Part shown: positions 11,813 to 22,727 of the stretch, piece after piece
How the letters are laid out: each line of letters begins with the position of its first letter
Numbering within the stretch: position 1 is the stretch's first letter
From: Antilocapra americana
Lineage: Eukaryota > Chordata > Mammalia > Artiodactyla > Antilocapridae
DNA: 64,000 nt
Assembly: GCA_007570785.1 (NCBI GenBank)
Contig: ML660774.1
Location: 7,765,969-7,829,968 of the forward strand
Reading direction: 5' to 3'
Program-made: the position numbers and the translations under genes
Notes under the pieces: generated by a model
Database searches by the model: none
The model's input: the letters and a program-made list of their open reading frames with translations, nothing else
What the model was told of the DNA's origin: nothing

Positions 11813-13176
11813 CTGAAAAGGAAAGAAATGGTTGACACTAAGTTAAAATTTTGGATTTCCTATTAAAAAAACAGTTTCATGTGAATTAAAAAGAAATGAA
11901 ACTTGAAGGATTGATTAAACATATACAGTGTAAATCATGTATGAAATTTATAAGCAAATCAATTGGTTCTTTTTAGACAGTTAAACTGTAACAGATGACC
12001 TATTCACCATAATTGTTGAATATCACATTTCATCTTAGGGACTAAGGTAAATGTATGCCATGAAAGGGGAATAAAATGTCTGCAGAGGATTTGGTCCTAG
12101 GTATAATTTTGGCTTTTCCTAGGATAACTGTGGAAGGTCAATTTTTCTATGTCCTAAGTATTGACATAGTTCTGAACCATAATTAAAGGACTGGAAAAAG
12201 TCACAAAGGAGGTCATTACTCCTTTTACTAAACACTTGTTAACACAGTAGCAAATAAATATAGGCGTTATTGCAGAGAGGCTAGTTAGTGGCCAAAAGCA
12301 TGGGCTTGGTCATTTTGTATTTCCTGGGGAGTTCAGGAACACTTCAGCACCCAGTAAACCAGTTGCTCATCTTTGAGTCCTGACCAGATTCGACATGAGC
12401 CCACACTCAAGCTTTGGGGCCCACAGATCTGCCTGGGGCACCTGTAGCTACCTACTTGAGTTCTTCCTCTCTGATGCCAATCATCCTCTCACCTCTTTCC
12501 CTGTGACTCTGGTGGACTTTGGGCATCCTGGATCATTCCTGAGTTTGGATCCTGGATCCGCGGTACTGGACTATGTTAGACACCAGTAGAGAACTTTCTG
12601 GAGTGGCTGACAGTCCAGGACCAGCCTTCTGTTTATATTAAACCTATATGGCTCCAAGATGGTATGAGCCAGACCGTCAGCCCTGGCTCATGACCATGGA
12701 CAAGAGCCAGCAGGTGGGGGGGGGGGTTCCTAGAAAAAGCGTTTTTTTTCAGGGATCCTCCCCAACAAAAGCAGGGCAGCAAAAATTATTTCCATGGAAT
12801 TTGTACTGATTTGCAGCAAGCTGGTAGGACCGTCCCCTTCATCGCTGGGCCAGAAATCTGGATAGGGAAAGCTTTCTTCCTCCAAGGGGTGTCCCAGCTC
12901 AAGACTGTTTCAGACAAAGCTATTAATTTATAGGTCAGGTCAAGACTCAGAGAGTCACTCTCAAAAATGAACTACAACTGGGGGAGATGGGCTACAACTG
13001 TGTAGTGGCTTCAGATCCTTTGCTTGGGCTCCAGGGAAAAATAATTTCTAGTTTCTCCATCAACACTTTTATGTTTGTAATCCGGGCTCTTTACTGGTTT
13101 TGGGCATAACTTTGTCTGGCAAATGCTTTCTCAAGTATATTGTTGAAAAAGACTCAAATGCCACGAAACAGACTAC
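11813..13176 (-). other. SORBS2: Intron, 1.4 kb
   Basis: Mostly unique AT-rich sequence. A GC-richer stretch at about 12340-12770 ends with a G run near 12716-12727. I see no exon in it. Confidence 0.8.
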
Positions 13177-13265
13177 CTCTTTTTCTGGAGTTCCTCTTCT
13201 TTCCCTGGGTGCAGTTCTTCCAAAATCAGTCAGTGTGGCTGAGTAACTCCTAGTGGACTCATGGT
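13177..13265 (-). CDS. SORBS2: SORBS2 exon: Arg/Ser-rich linker before SH3-1
   Basis: The exon has 89 bases between a tttccaacag acceptor and a GAG|GTAGTC donor. It completes an Asp codon (phase 1 in), reads [19 protein letters not shown] then [10 protein letters not shown], and leaves in phase 0. It corresponds to the known linker just before the SH3 cluster. Because its entry phase is 1, it can accept either the large 15444-17024 exon or, when that is skipped, the 19323-19510 exon. The two known protein forms differ in exactly this way. Confidence 0.96.
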
Positions 13266-15443
13266 CTGTTGGAAAGGACAGGGCCTGAGTGAGTATCCAC
13301 GTAATCAAAAGCAGACTTGATTAGCCATTTTCCCTGGTGGCAACTATATTCCCCTTCAAATATAGAGAGACACCACAATGGAAAACACAGGTCTAAAACT
13401 CATAAGTAATTACAAAGTTGTGATATAAGACACAAAACAGCATTTTTAGAGGAAAAGTACCCAAGATTTCAGAAGTATTATAAATATAAAGGTTTAATTG
13501 TTACACTGCTGATGTAATTATGCTGCAGCACCTACTATAGGTAATTCAAAGTTACAGGGATTTTTCATCTCAAAGATTTAATACTTTCTGTTCTTTTTGC
13601 CACCAGTTTATAAATACTATGAGCCTATAGAAGATGAAGATGGGAGCCTATAGAAGATGAAGATGGGAGCAACCAGTTATAAAAACTGAAGCATGTTATG
13701 GAACAATTTGAGGATGTAGTAATGAAAAACAAAAAAATATGATGATGGCGGAACTACATTGTGGCCATTCTCTTCTCTCTTTGTCTCTGTGTTTAATGAC
13801 TTATTGAGTCTGAAGATGACATCTTAAGGTTTAAGGCTTAATAGGCCTTCATCTAGTTGCTTCCTTTGTGCTCAGCTATCTTATTAGAAAGTGAATATCC
13901 CAAGAAACAAAAGGATAAAAGTTTTCTAAATAGAAAGAAAGAGTCGTATTGGTGCCCAATGACTTATGAACAATTCCATTGTTTCTTTTCACCCTAAAAC
14001 AAAATATACATGATCAATTGCATTATGAAATAAAGATGCAAGTATCTATTAATGGTATCTTATATCTTATGCTTTTATATATGGAAATGTAAATGATATT
14101 GAATAACTGGAAAGGGTAGCTCATTTATGAAAACATTACCTTATGACATGCCTCAATCAGTGAACATTTCAAGTTGTCGACTTTGATTTTAAAAATGTAA
14201 ATTTACTATTTTTGAAGCATGTCATATGGTATAAATGAAAACATACATAAATACTAATAAGATAAGCAAATTTGTGCAATAGTTACTAACATTTGGGTTA
14301 TATATGTTATATTAATTTGAAAATGAATTATGACTCTTTCCCTATAGATATTCTGTGCTCAAATTCTGAATTGCATGAGCTTGAATCTTATTTCTGCTAC
14401 CTACTCATTGTGTGTATAAAGCACTTTGGAATGTCTGGTGCATAAAAAATTCTGCGAACAATCCCAAGTTTCAGACTGGAAAACTCATTCCAGCTTGTTA
14501 AAATTTACACAGTAAATGCACTTTAAGCATTAATGAAAAGGATTGGATAAAAATATCAAAACATCCTGTGTTTTCCAGTAATGTATACCTGAAAAAATGC
14601 CTTCTGTATTTGAATTGCTATTTTTTGTCCTTGTGTTCCACTTTAAGGAATCTATGAAAATGAAGTTGAGAGTCACTTTTATCCTAAATAATCTAATTCA
14701 AATGTCGGTACAGGATTGTTTTAGCAGAAATAGAAAATAAATAATGGAGAGGAAGAGAAAATGAATAAATGAATGATGGAAATGAGACTTTTACATATAC
14801 AGCTTAAAGATATATTCACAAAAATTTTATCAGAAGAAAGTTATTAAACAAGTCCTATTTATTCTCTTTTAATCGCCCATCAATTACTACAGTACATGTT
14901 TTGGTTTTGCTTCCTGAGTGTACTGACTTTGTATCTTCTATATAGAATGTCAGCAAATTATTTATTGGGTGAGTGACTAGAAAGTTAATAGAATCAAGGA
15001 AAAGATGTTAAACTACTGATTTTGATTCATTTTACACAACAAAAAAAGCCTTAATGCAAAGTTGTCAATTCCTTAAGGATACTGATATTCAATTATGATT
15101 TCTGTCTTGAAATTCTTATAAACTGGTAAAAATAAGTTGAATTTGTCATTTTTATGTAACAGTTATCTCAGCCCTAACATCAAGCTGCAAAACTGTTTAG
15201 CCCTTTTGATTCTGAATGAGTAAATTTTTGTGATCACTTTAAGCCACACATCAAGTCCAAATATCCCACGAACAAATGAGAACTATTCGGTAAGATGTTT
15301 GCACAGCAAGCATTTGCTTCACAACACATAATGAATCCAGGTGGTCACAGAGCTCGAGAATGACGAGATGTAGGAATGAAACATGAAAGAACTGGACAGT
15401 GTGTATGTGAACCACAAGGGAAAAGAAAGAAAAGTTGATCCAC
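13266..15443 (-). other. SORBS2: Intron, 2.2 kb
   Basis: Unique AT-rich sequence with one short tandem duplication at 13621-13666. No young SINE or LINE and no exon seen. Confidence 0.8.
13621..13666. repeat. Two-copy 23-bp tandem repeat
   Basis: gagcctatagaagatgaaga plus tgg occurs twice in a row without mismatch (13621-13643 and 13644-13666), which indicates a recent duplication. Confidence 0.95.
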
Positions 15444-17024
15444 CTTGGGGGTTCAGAGCACTGTCATGGTCTTGCTGATGGTAGTTGTTGTTGGTGTCGT
15501 CTTGGAAGGAGGCACTGTGAGGCATTCTCCCACAGTCGTTCTGGTACAACGGACAATGAATAGCACCTTCTTGAGGCAGTGGGTGAAAAGGCTGGTGCAT
15601 GGGGCTCCTTTTTAGGGCTTTGAGTGATGAATTCCTTTCAGGAATATCTGGCAGCAGTTCACTGATAAGACGGTGCAATATACTGTTGTCTGGCAAACTT
15701 CCCCTTCTCTTTTCAGCCTTAATTTGGTCACAAATGTCTTTAAGGGCAGAGTCCAGAGCCTCAAACACGGACGTCTTACATTTTGCCTTTTCCATCTGTT
15801 TTTTGGGAGTCGAATTTTTTTTCCTCCGGAAAGGCACGGGACTGACTAGAAATGCCAATTTAGAAAGGCCAGGGTCCATTTCTTGTCTTCTGGGCTCATC
15901 AGTGATTTCGTGTTTAGCTCTTTCATGTTTTAACATCGTGGTAAATCGAGTGTAGGAGGCAGGGCATCTGCCTTTGCAGGAGCTGATGAGGTGCCGGTGA
16001 TGGTGGTGGTGATGGTGGTGATGATGGTGGCTGGACCCGTAAAAACTTTCAGAGGATGTGAAAGAAAAGTGATCAAAGTCACTCTCGCTGCAGAAGGACG
16101 ATCCTTCAACGTGAATGTAATCACTGTGGTCAGACACAACTCCGTCCTGGTCGCTATCAGAAAACTCCACATGGGTTCTCGGTTGGTCATCACTGGTGAC
16201 TTCAATGTGGATGGGCACCAGGGCTTTAGACTTGTAGCTTCGCGGTACCTGAGAAGAGTGTCTACCTTGATTCTCTTCCTCCAGCAAAGACTCAATGGAA
16301 AACCGCCTCTGGGGACATAAACCATTTTGTTGTGGCTCTAGGGTTACAGGAGATAACATTTCATCTCCCAAGTTTGGCATGGACTTTGACTTCTGAATCA
16401 ACTTTTCAAATTCAGAAATGCGGGTGGGGACCATGTCCCTGGGCACCTCCTCCGTGGAGGACTGGCTCCATCCATGGAGCAGCCCCGTGTGTTGCTGTTC
16501 CTTCTCATACTGCATTATTCTCGACTTGACGGAGCAGATGACCTCAGAGTTCATGAGATCCTTGCGGTTGATGCGGTGCATTTTCTTGTACATCTTTAGG
16601 AAGCCTGGGACGTCGTGGGCTGACCGATGTCGGAGCCTTGATCTGCTGTTACTGCGGCCCTCCTGGATGTAGGGGGAAGCCCACGTCATGGGGCAGCTCT
16701 CCTTGGGGTCCTCCTCGCATAACAGAGAACCCATACTTTCTGACTTGGTTTTCGGGTCAGGCAAGCTGTCACAGTCATCGTTTAAAAGGTCGTCGCAACT
16801 ACGGGATTTGATTTTGGGGGAGACAGTTTCTTCAGTGCTGCTCCAGACCTCTGCATTTTGCCGGGCCATTTGCCAGCCGTTTTTGAAAGTAATGGCCCTT
16901 TGCGAGTCCTGTGGGACATCCAGGTGCTGTCTGTAAGTGTTACAGTAATCTAACTCGTGGGAGGGGTGGCCGTTGAGCCCTGAGAAACTGCAAAGGGATG
17001 GACACGTTTGGCTATCGTGCCCAC
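15444..17024 (-). CDS. SORBS2: SORBS2 large neural-type cassette exon (zinc finger)
   Basis: This 1581-base exon (526 codons, phase 1 in and 1 out) is the large insert of the neural isoform nArgBP2. It enters after ggactaaaag and leaves at CAAG|GTGGAT. The frame opens [14 protein letters not shown], passes [15 protein letters not shown], then a conserved block with [14 protein letters not shown] and a basic stretch around [14 protein letters not shown]. An 11-His run sits at 15997-16029. Just after it in the protein is a C2H2 finger, C-x3-C-x12-H-x4-H, at 15910-15978. Family knowledge: this insert is brain-enriched and linked to postsynaptic SAPAP binding. Both phases are 1, so skipping keeps frame. 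Reading past the donor gives a stop at about 15319, so that extension is intron, not protein. Confidence 0.96.
15910..15978 (-). other. SORBS2: C2H2 zinc finger inside the large SORBS2 exon
   Basis: Two Cys codons at 15976-15978 and 15964-15966 and two His codons at 15925-15927 and 15910-15912 give C-x3-C-x12-H-x4-H, with hydrophobic and aromatic residues (Y, F, L) at core-like positions. A zinc finger in the neural isoform is known from the family. Confidence 0.8.
15997..16029 (-). repeat. SORBS2: Coding poly-His tract (11 His, mixed CAC/CAT)
   Basis: On the plus strand this reads as a GTG/ATG triplet repeat; on the gene strand it is 11 consecutive His codons followed by Arg-His. The CAC/CAT mixture limits slippage. 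The human protein also has a His run here. Confidence 0.95.
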
Positions 17025-19322
17025 CTTTTAGTCCAAGGCAGCGTGGTGGAAGAGAGACGTTGGAGAAGTTAAAAGGCTCGTGAAGAGGACAGCATGTCAG
17101 TTAGCATCAGATAGCACAGCAAAGAGAAAGCAGTTAGTGGGGTTCAATCCAGACACGGAAAGTCATACAGGTAGCTTCAACTTAGAGAAAAAAAGTCTAA
17201 TTCTAAAGCAATAAACATAGCTTTGTAGAAAATAGTTAACCAAACCGTGTATGAAAAGTGACTGTTACTGCTAAATATACTTATTTCCATTGCATACTTC
17301 ATCCATCTTTCTGCAAATATGATATGTCAAAAATCTAATAGTACCTTGCAAGCCAATAGCATGACGTGGTAGTGACTTAAAGGTTCTGTAATTAACACCA
17401 AAAATGTTATAGATTTAATTATCTCAATAGGATCAGAATTTGAGTTTTATTTGATTTGTAATAATACGGATGTAAAGAGTAACTTATACATTTACATTTA
17501 ATTAATATTCCAATAATGATATCAAATAAGTTTTCATGGGCATTATATAGAAAAAGCTATAAGACAGAATATTTTCCAGAACTGCAAAATTAAGTTCAGT
17601 TGCTGTGAACTACTGCTGCTAATATTTTTCTAAGAAATAAACCAACTAGCACCTTTTTAAACAAACAAATTCACCTCTTTGATTTCTCTACCTTCAACCT
17701 CTTATTAGGCAGGTTCCCATAAGGATAAATGGATATATTATAAAACTTTGATAACAGGTAAATGCATTTGCTTTTTTCCAGGAAAGGTCTTTTTAAAAAA
17801 TCATTTGCAATATAATAATGTAGAGCTAACCCTGATGGAAACAGTACTTATGGAAGTAGTCTTTTCTTTTGTGTTGCTGAGCGAATTAATAAATGACAGA
17901 CCACATTACATCTAACAAGACATTTTCTTCTTAAAAATAAGCCTAGTGAAAGAAAATATCTCTATTGACAGCTCCTGCCTTCCCCAAATTCTCCAAAAGT
18001 ACATAAACACATTAATTAGCTATGTAGTATTTGGGAAAGGAAGTTAACACCCCCTAGGATAAAAGCAAAGATCTAAAGTAATCAGAAAGAATCCCTTTAA
18101 CTTTTTGGAGGGATCCAAGCATATGAGTCAATGGCATTTCATGACCTATTGGTTTCTTTCGGAAATTTGTTTGTGTAAATGAGTAGAATCTGGTAAGGGT
18201 GCTTCTGATAATTTGAGAATGGTATATTGAAAGGGACTTCCTCCCTCTGAATGCTGGAATCTGAATCTTCCAGTAAGTACAGCTTTACTAGGTCATGGAC
18301 AAGAGCTAGCACCTCCTGCCGATCCAGAGCCCAATCATCAGAACCAAAACTCCTTTCTCACAAACCAGCTAACTCTTAGCTTGAATTTTATGTGGCAGCA
18401 CTTTCAGTGCCTGCATTTGGTAGGTGTAGCTGAATCTCTACTACTTTATGGAAACTTCATGTACAGCTCATTTTCTTCCACATTTCAAATTGTTTCTCTC
18501 TCCTGTTTCAACCCCAGAGGGTTAGAAAAGACCTTGGGTCCCCAAATCATAGGTACCTATGGATGCTGTTTCAATGCTAAGCTTCTGTTTGGGAACTCTT
18601 CTTGTTATAGCTGCAGTAATACGTAACTAAACAGAGAGCTGAAGTGGTGACTGCTCCTCTTCAACACGACTCACCGAAACTTCCGAGAGGAGACAGGCCA
18701 TACAGAGAAATGGCTTGGTGATAAACAAGCTTCACAATTAGGGACTGTTGTGAGTTGAACACTCTGTTACATACAGAATGTGGATATTCTACTGTATGTA
18801 TGAATACTGACCAGAATAAAAACCGAGTGATGAAAGAAACAACTTTCATAGGTTAGACAGACTTTTGTCTAGAATTAAATAATTTTTAAAAGACCAACTC
18901 AATTTAGGTTTTAGGCAACAATGCTCTCTGTTGCTACTACTCATTTCTATTCTATAAATCTGATTAATTTTACTAGTTGTAGTAACATTAGAAAAATTTG
19001 ACAGTATGCAAATGTTTGTAAATGTAATCATTTAGTAGCCTAAAATATTTACATTTTTTGATACTTGAAATTTATTCCAAATAACACATGTGATATATTT
19101 GGAGAAAAGAAGGTATTAACAGATGAGAGTCAGAGTCCTTTAAGCTATCCAGAAGGTTCATCATCCTGACTTAGTCTGTGTATAAGAAAAGCTATTGTTT
19201 TGAAACTATATTTTATTAAAATAATAACCCTAACCATCTCTGGGGGGTCATCATTGGACCAGCTCTCCCCAGGTCAAAACTTGAACTAGTAAATTATTTA
19301 CCCGCCATTTATCGCCGCTCAC
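17025..19322 (-). other. SORBS2: Intron, 2.3 kb
   Basis: AT-rich unique sequence upstream of the large exon. There is a mixed-composition stretch at about 18240-18620. No clear repeat family and no exon recognised. Confidence 0.8.
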
Positions 19323-19510
19323 CTTTTGCTCTTGACGGAGAAGAAGGAGAAGAACTAGTGAAGGGCTCTGTCAGTGTGGCGCTTGATCCTGGGAGGTCTG
19401 CTCGGCAGGGGCTAGTGCTCCTCGCACTCGGGCCCCCCAGGCCTCTGGGCTGCCCCACCGCAGGCTCGCTCCTCCTCCTTTTCCTAAAGTCGCTGGCAAT
19501 GCTTGCAGAA
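19323..19510 (-). CDS. SORBS2: SORBS2 exon: basic/Ser-rich region
   Basis: The exon has 188 bases: one base finishing Ser, 62 codons, then one base (phase 2 in, 1 out). It follows a ccttcttccag acceptor and ends at AAAG|GTGAGC. The protein starts [19 protein letters not shown] and ends in a Ser/Pro run, [19 protein letters not shown] resembles a basophilic-kinase or 14-3-3-type site (inference). It matches the known SORBS2 segment before the neural insert. The region is GC-rich. Confidence 0.95.
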
Positions 19511-19779
19511 CTGGAAGAAGGAGTCAGCTTCAGTTTGGCTGGTGTTGCAGGGATTCCGATGTGAACCAGAAGGGCTAGTGGAAGGTGCTGGAGGTGGCCG
19601 TGAAATGACTCTCAGCCTTCATCCCCCAAATTGCATTTTTAGGAGTTTGTTCCTTAATATAAAAAACTATTTCTTTATAGTCACTTCTTTGAAAAGTAAT
19701 AGGCTCATCTGCAAAGAGTGACAGATTCATTTCTTCCTTTACCATTTGGATATCTTTTGTTGTTGTTGTTGTTTTGTTT

Positions 19780-20640
19780 GATTGCTATGGTTAGGACTTC
19801 CTAGACTTTATTTTTCAGAGCAGTTTTATGTTTATAGAAAAATTGATTGGAAAGTACAGAGAGTTCTCATGTACTCCCTTTCTCTAGCACATGGTTTCTC
19901 CTGTTATTATCATCTTTTGTTAGTGTGGTACATTTCTTGCAGTTGATGAACCATATCAGTACATTATTATTAAGTGTAATTAAAGCCCATAGTTTACATT
20001 AGGGTTCATGTTTTCTGTTGAACATCCTAAGGGTTTGACAAATGGATGATGACATACATACATCCCTCCCTACTGCATCATACAGAGTAGTTTCATTATT
20101 GGAGAAGGCAATGGCATCCCACTCCAGTGTTCTTGCCTGGAAAATCCCATGGACGGAGGAGCCTGTTGGCTGCAGTCCGTGGGGTCGCACAGAGTCGGAC
20201 ACGACTCAGTGACTTAGCAGCAGCAGCAGCAGCGGTGTCATTACCATATAAATCCTCTGGGCTCAACCCCTTCATCCCTGCCTCCCTATGACACCTGGTA
20301 GCCACTGACCCTTTTGCTGTTTCTAGTTTTACCTTTCCCAGAATGTCACGTAGTTGGGATCAGCAGTATATACTGTTTTCACATTAGCTTCTTTCATTTA
20401 GCAGTGTGCCCTTAAGGTACCTCCATGTCCTTCCATTGCTGGATAGCTCATTTCTTCATATCCTTGAATAATAATGCATTATATGGGTGTACCATTGTTT
20501 ATCCATTCTCCTACTGAAGGACACCTTGGGCGCTTCCACATTTTGGCAATTATGAATAAAGCCACTGTAAAATCCATGTACAGGTTTTTATGTGAACATG
20601 TTTATAATCACCATTTAAAGTAAAAATTCTCCTATTAGGG
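19780..20640 (-). mobile_element. Old antisense L1 3' region, interrupted
   Basis: Phrases such as 'attgattggaaagtacagagagttctcatg' and 'ccattgctggatagctcatttctt' to 'ggcaattatgaataaagc' are typical of L1M-age 3' regions on the reverse strand. The element is split by the SINE at 20101-20234. Boundaries are approximate. Confidence 0.65.
20101..20234 (+). mobile_element. BovA/ART2A-type SINE with CAG-repeat tail
   Basis: 'ggagaaggcaatggcatccc' to 'cagagtcggacacgactcag', followed by a run of about five CAG units at 20217-20232. It derives from the BovB 3' end. It sits inside the older L1. Confidence 0.88.
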
Positions 20641-21882
20641 TAATATTTTGCTACTGGCAATTACGTGTTATGATTTGTACCATACATCTTTTCCCTATAT
20701 AGAGGAGTTGCACCAACATGAATATATCCAGAGGAGGGATGCCAAAATGGAAGAGATGACTGGAAAGGAGGAGGAAATCTGATAAGACCAATTTCTCTTA
20801 CTTCAAGCTTTCCATAGAGCTTTTCCTAATTATCTTAGCTTTAAAAATCTTACACTGCAATTCCAACATTTAATTAATGAATAACCACCAATAATCTGGT
20901 CATCAGATAAACTATTAGAGTTCTTTCACTTAGTTGTATTAAAAGATGTTGATAGTCCGTAAGGAGAGGGGTTTTTTTTTTTTTATCATGGTTCTGAGTA
21001 TAGCATTGTTTAAGACAAACATTAATGAACGAATGTATACATCACATAGCATGTTGTCTGTCAAATCATTAGATAAAATTCCACCACCACCAGCAGCAGC
21101 AGTACAATAGATCCTATGACCAAAGTATGCTATTTACTTTACTGACACCATTGTCTTATACAGCATGCATGCACAGTAATCTATGAGGTATTTCAGTGTT
21201 TTACAAATAAGTGGAACCTACAGACTATGCACGTATAGAGGTAGAGCCAGACCTCGGAATTTATCTGCATTCTTCCAAAGAGGATGCCCATCTTCTATCA
21301 TTATCCTGTCAGGGTCTGTGTGTTTTTAGGGAAGTTAGATTAGAACTCTAAAATTCAAATATTCTAGGTGCATACATAGTTGCACAAGATGTAAAATGAG
21401 GAATTTGGCGAGCTCTTTTCTTAGTGACCTTAATGCTGTTAAATGGCACCCGTGAAACCAAAGTACAAAGGCTCTAGTTTACCAAGTTTTTCGTTTCTGT
21501 TGATAGAAATTTGCAGACGGGCAAATTATTGTTAAATATTTGTTGCTGATGATATGATATGGCTAGGAGTTTGCATTTTTCAGTATTGTCACTGAAATGT
21601 GTCTGAAGTTCTGTAGTACTTTAAGGTAAGTATGATATTGAAGGCCTACCAACAGAACTTGCCTTGGTAGTCTCTCAGGGCAGTTAGACCTACAAGTAGT
21701 TTGGGTTCAGTTACACTTTGTCCCTTGCTGACTTTGTTAACTTCGTATGTTATGAAGCCCAAGTTTCCATTTACTAGAGATAAAATGTAGATAATAGTAC
21801 TTAATTCATAATTAAGGATTGAGTATATTTTATGTATTTAGAATGCCTGGTATATAGTAAGTCCTCATTTATCAGTTGTAAC

Positions 21883-22125
21883 AGTATTTTGAGGACTTCC
21901 CTGGTGGCTCAGTGATAAAGAACACGCCTGACAATGCAGTAGACACAGGAGATGTGGGTTTGATCTCTGGGTCAGAAAGATCCCCTGGAGAAGGAAATGA
22001 CAACCTGCTCCAGTATTCTTGCCTGGGAAATCCCATGGACAAAGGAGACTGGTAGGCTACAGTCCATGGAGTCTCAGAAGAGTCGGACATGACTCAGTGA
22101 TTAAACAACAACAATAGTATTTTGA
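21883..22125 (+). mobile_element. Bov-tA SINE with 10-bp TSD
   Basis: A tRNA-like head ('ggacttccctggtggctcag') joined to a BovA body. The direct repeats agtattttga at 21883-21892 and 22116-22125 bound the insertion. Confidence 0.93.
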
Positions 22126-22529
22126 TTTGTGTGGTCAGAGTATAATGAACAAACATATGCAGAGTATAATTTATAAAGTTGTTTATAATTTACTATAATT
22201 TTTAAAAAATGTATCTTCATCATATCATCTAACAGTATTGAAAATTAGATGTTTATAATCCTTATCTAAGGAGAAGAAAACTGAGTATGGAGGAGACAGG
22301 AAAGGTAGGAGTTTCTCGGCCTGTAAAGTGACCTAGAATTATTTCACTTAAACTTTACACATTCTTGAATATGATCATATAAAATGATGCAGAAGCAAGT
22401 TAAAACAATTTCATGAATTGTGTATGCTGCTTAAGATAAAGATGAAGGATAAAAAGTTTATCATTACTATTTCACTGAAAAAGAAACCACTGGCATAAAA
22501 TATTCTGGTTGCATAATGTAAGGATATTT

Positions 22530-22655
22530 AAAAAAATTTTCATTTGGAGAATAATTGCTCTACAATGTTATGTTGATTTCTGCTGTACAACAATGTGAGT
22601 CAGCTCCAAGTATACATGTATGTCCTCCCTTTTGAGACTCCCTCCCACCCCCTCA
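22530..22655 (-). mobile_element. L1 3'-UTR fragment beside exon donor
   Basis: It is similar to the start of the large L1 (for example 'tatacatgtatgtcctccct' versus the 2280-2310 stretch). It ends about 20 bases from the donor of the 22678-22727 exon. Confidence 0.75.
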
Positions 22656-22677
22656 TCGCCTGTAAAGAGATTCTTAC

Positions 22678-22727
22678 CTAGTGGGTCTTTCCAGGCTTCT
22701 GTCTATAGAGGATTGATACAATGAGGC
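22678..22727 (-). CDS. SORBS2: SORBS2 50-base exon (ASLYQSSIDRSLERP)
   Basis: This short exon follows cttaacag, encodes ASLYQSSIDRSLERPT plus two bases of Ser, and ends at AG|GTAAGA (phase 0 in, 2 out). The residues match the known protein. An antisense L1 3'-end fragment begins about 20 bases past the donor on the intron side. Confidence 0.95.

Larger units (their letters stand above)
19511..22677 (-). other. SORBS2: Intron, 3.2 kb
   Basis: Holds an old antisense L1 with a nested BovA SINE (about 19780-20640), unique sequence, a Bov-tA SINE (21893-22115) and an L1 3'-end fragment next to the 22678 exon donor. Confidence 0.85.

Noticed and set aside
15319..15443. Extension of the large exon frame to a stop at 15319
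   Set aside because: The exon ends at the CAAG|GTGGAT donor; the downstream residues have no family match and phase 1 joins 13265 correctly.
15991..16320. Plus-strand frame across the triplet repeat
   Set aside because: It is the shadow of the coding poly-His exon on the other strand.
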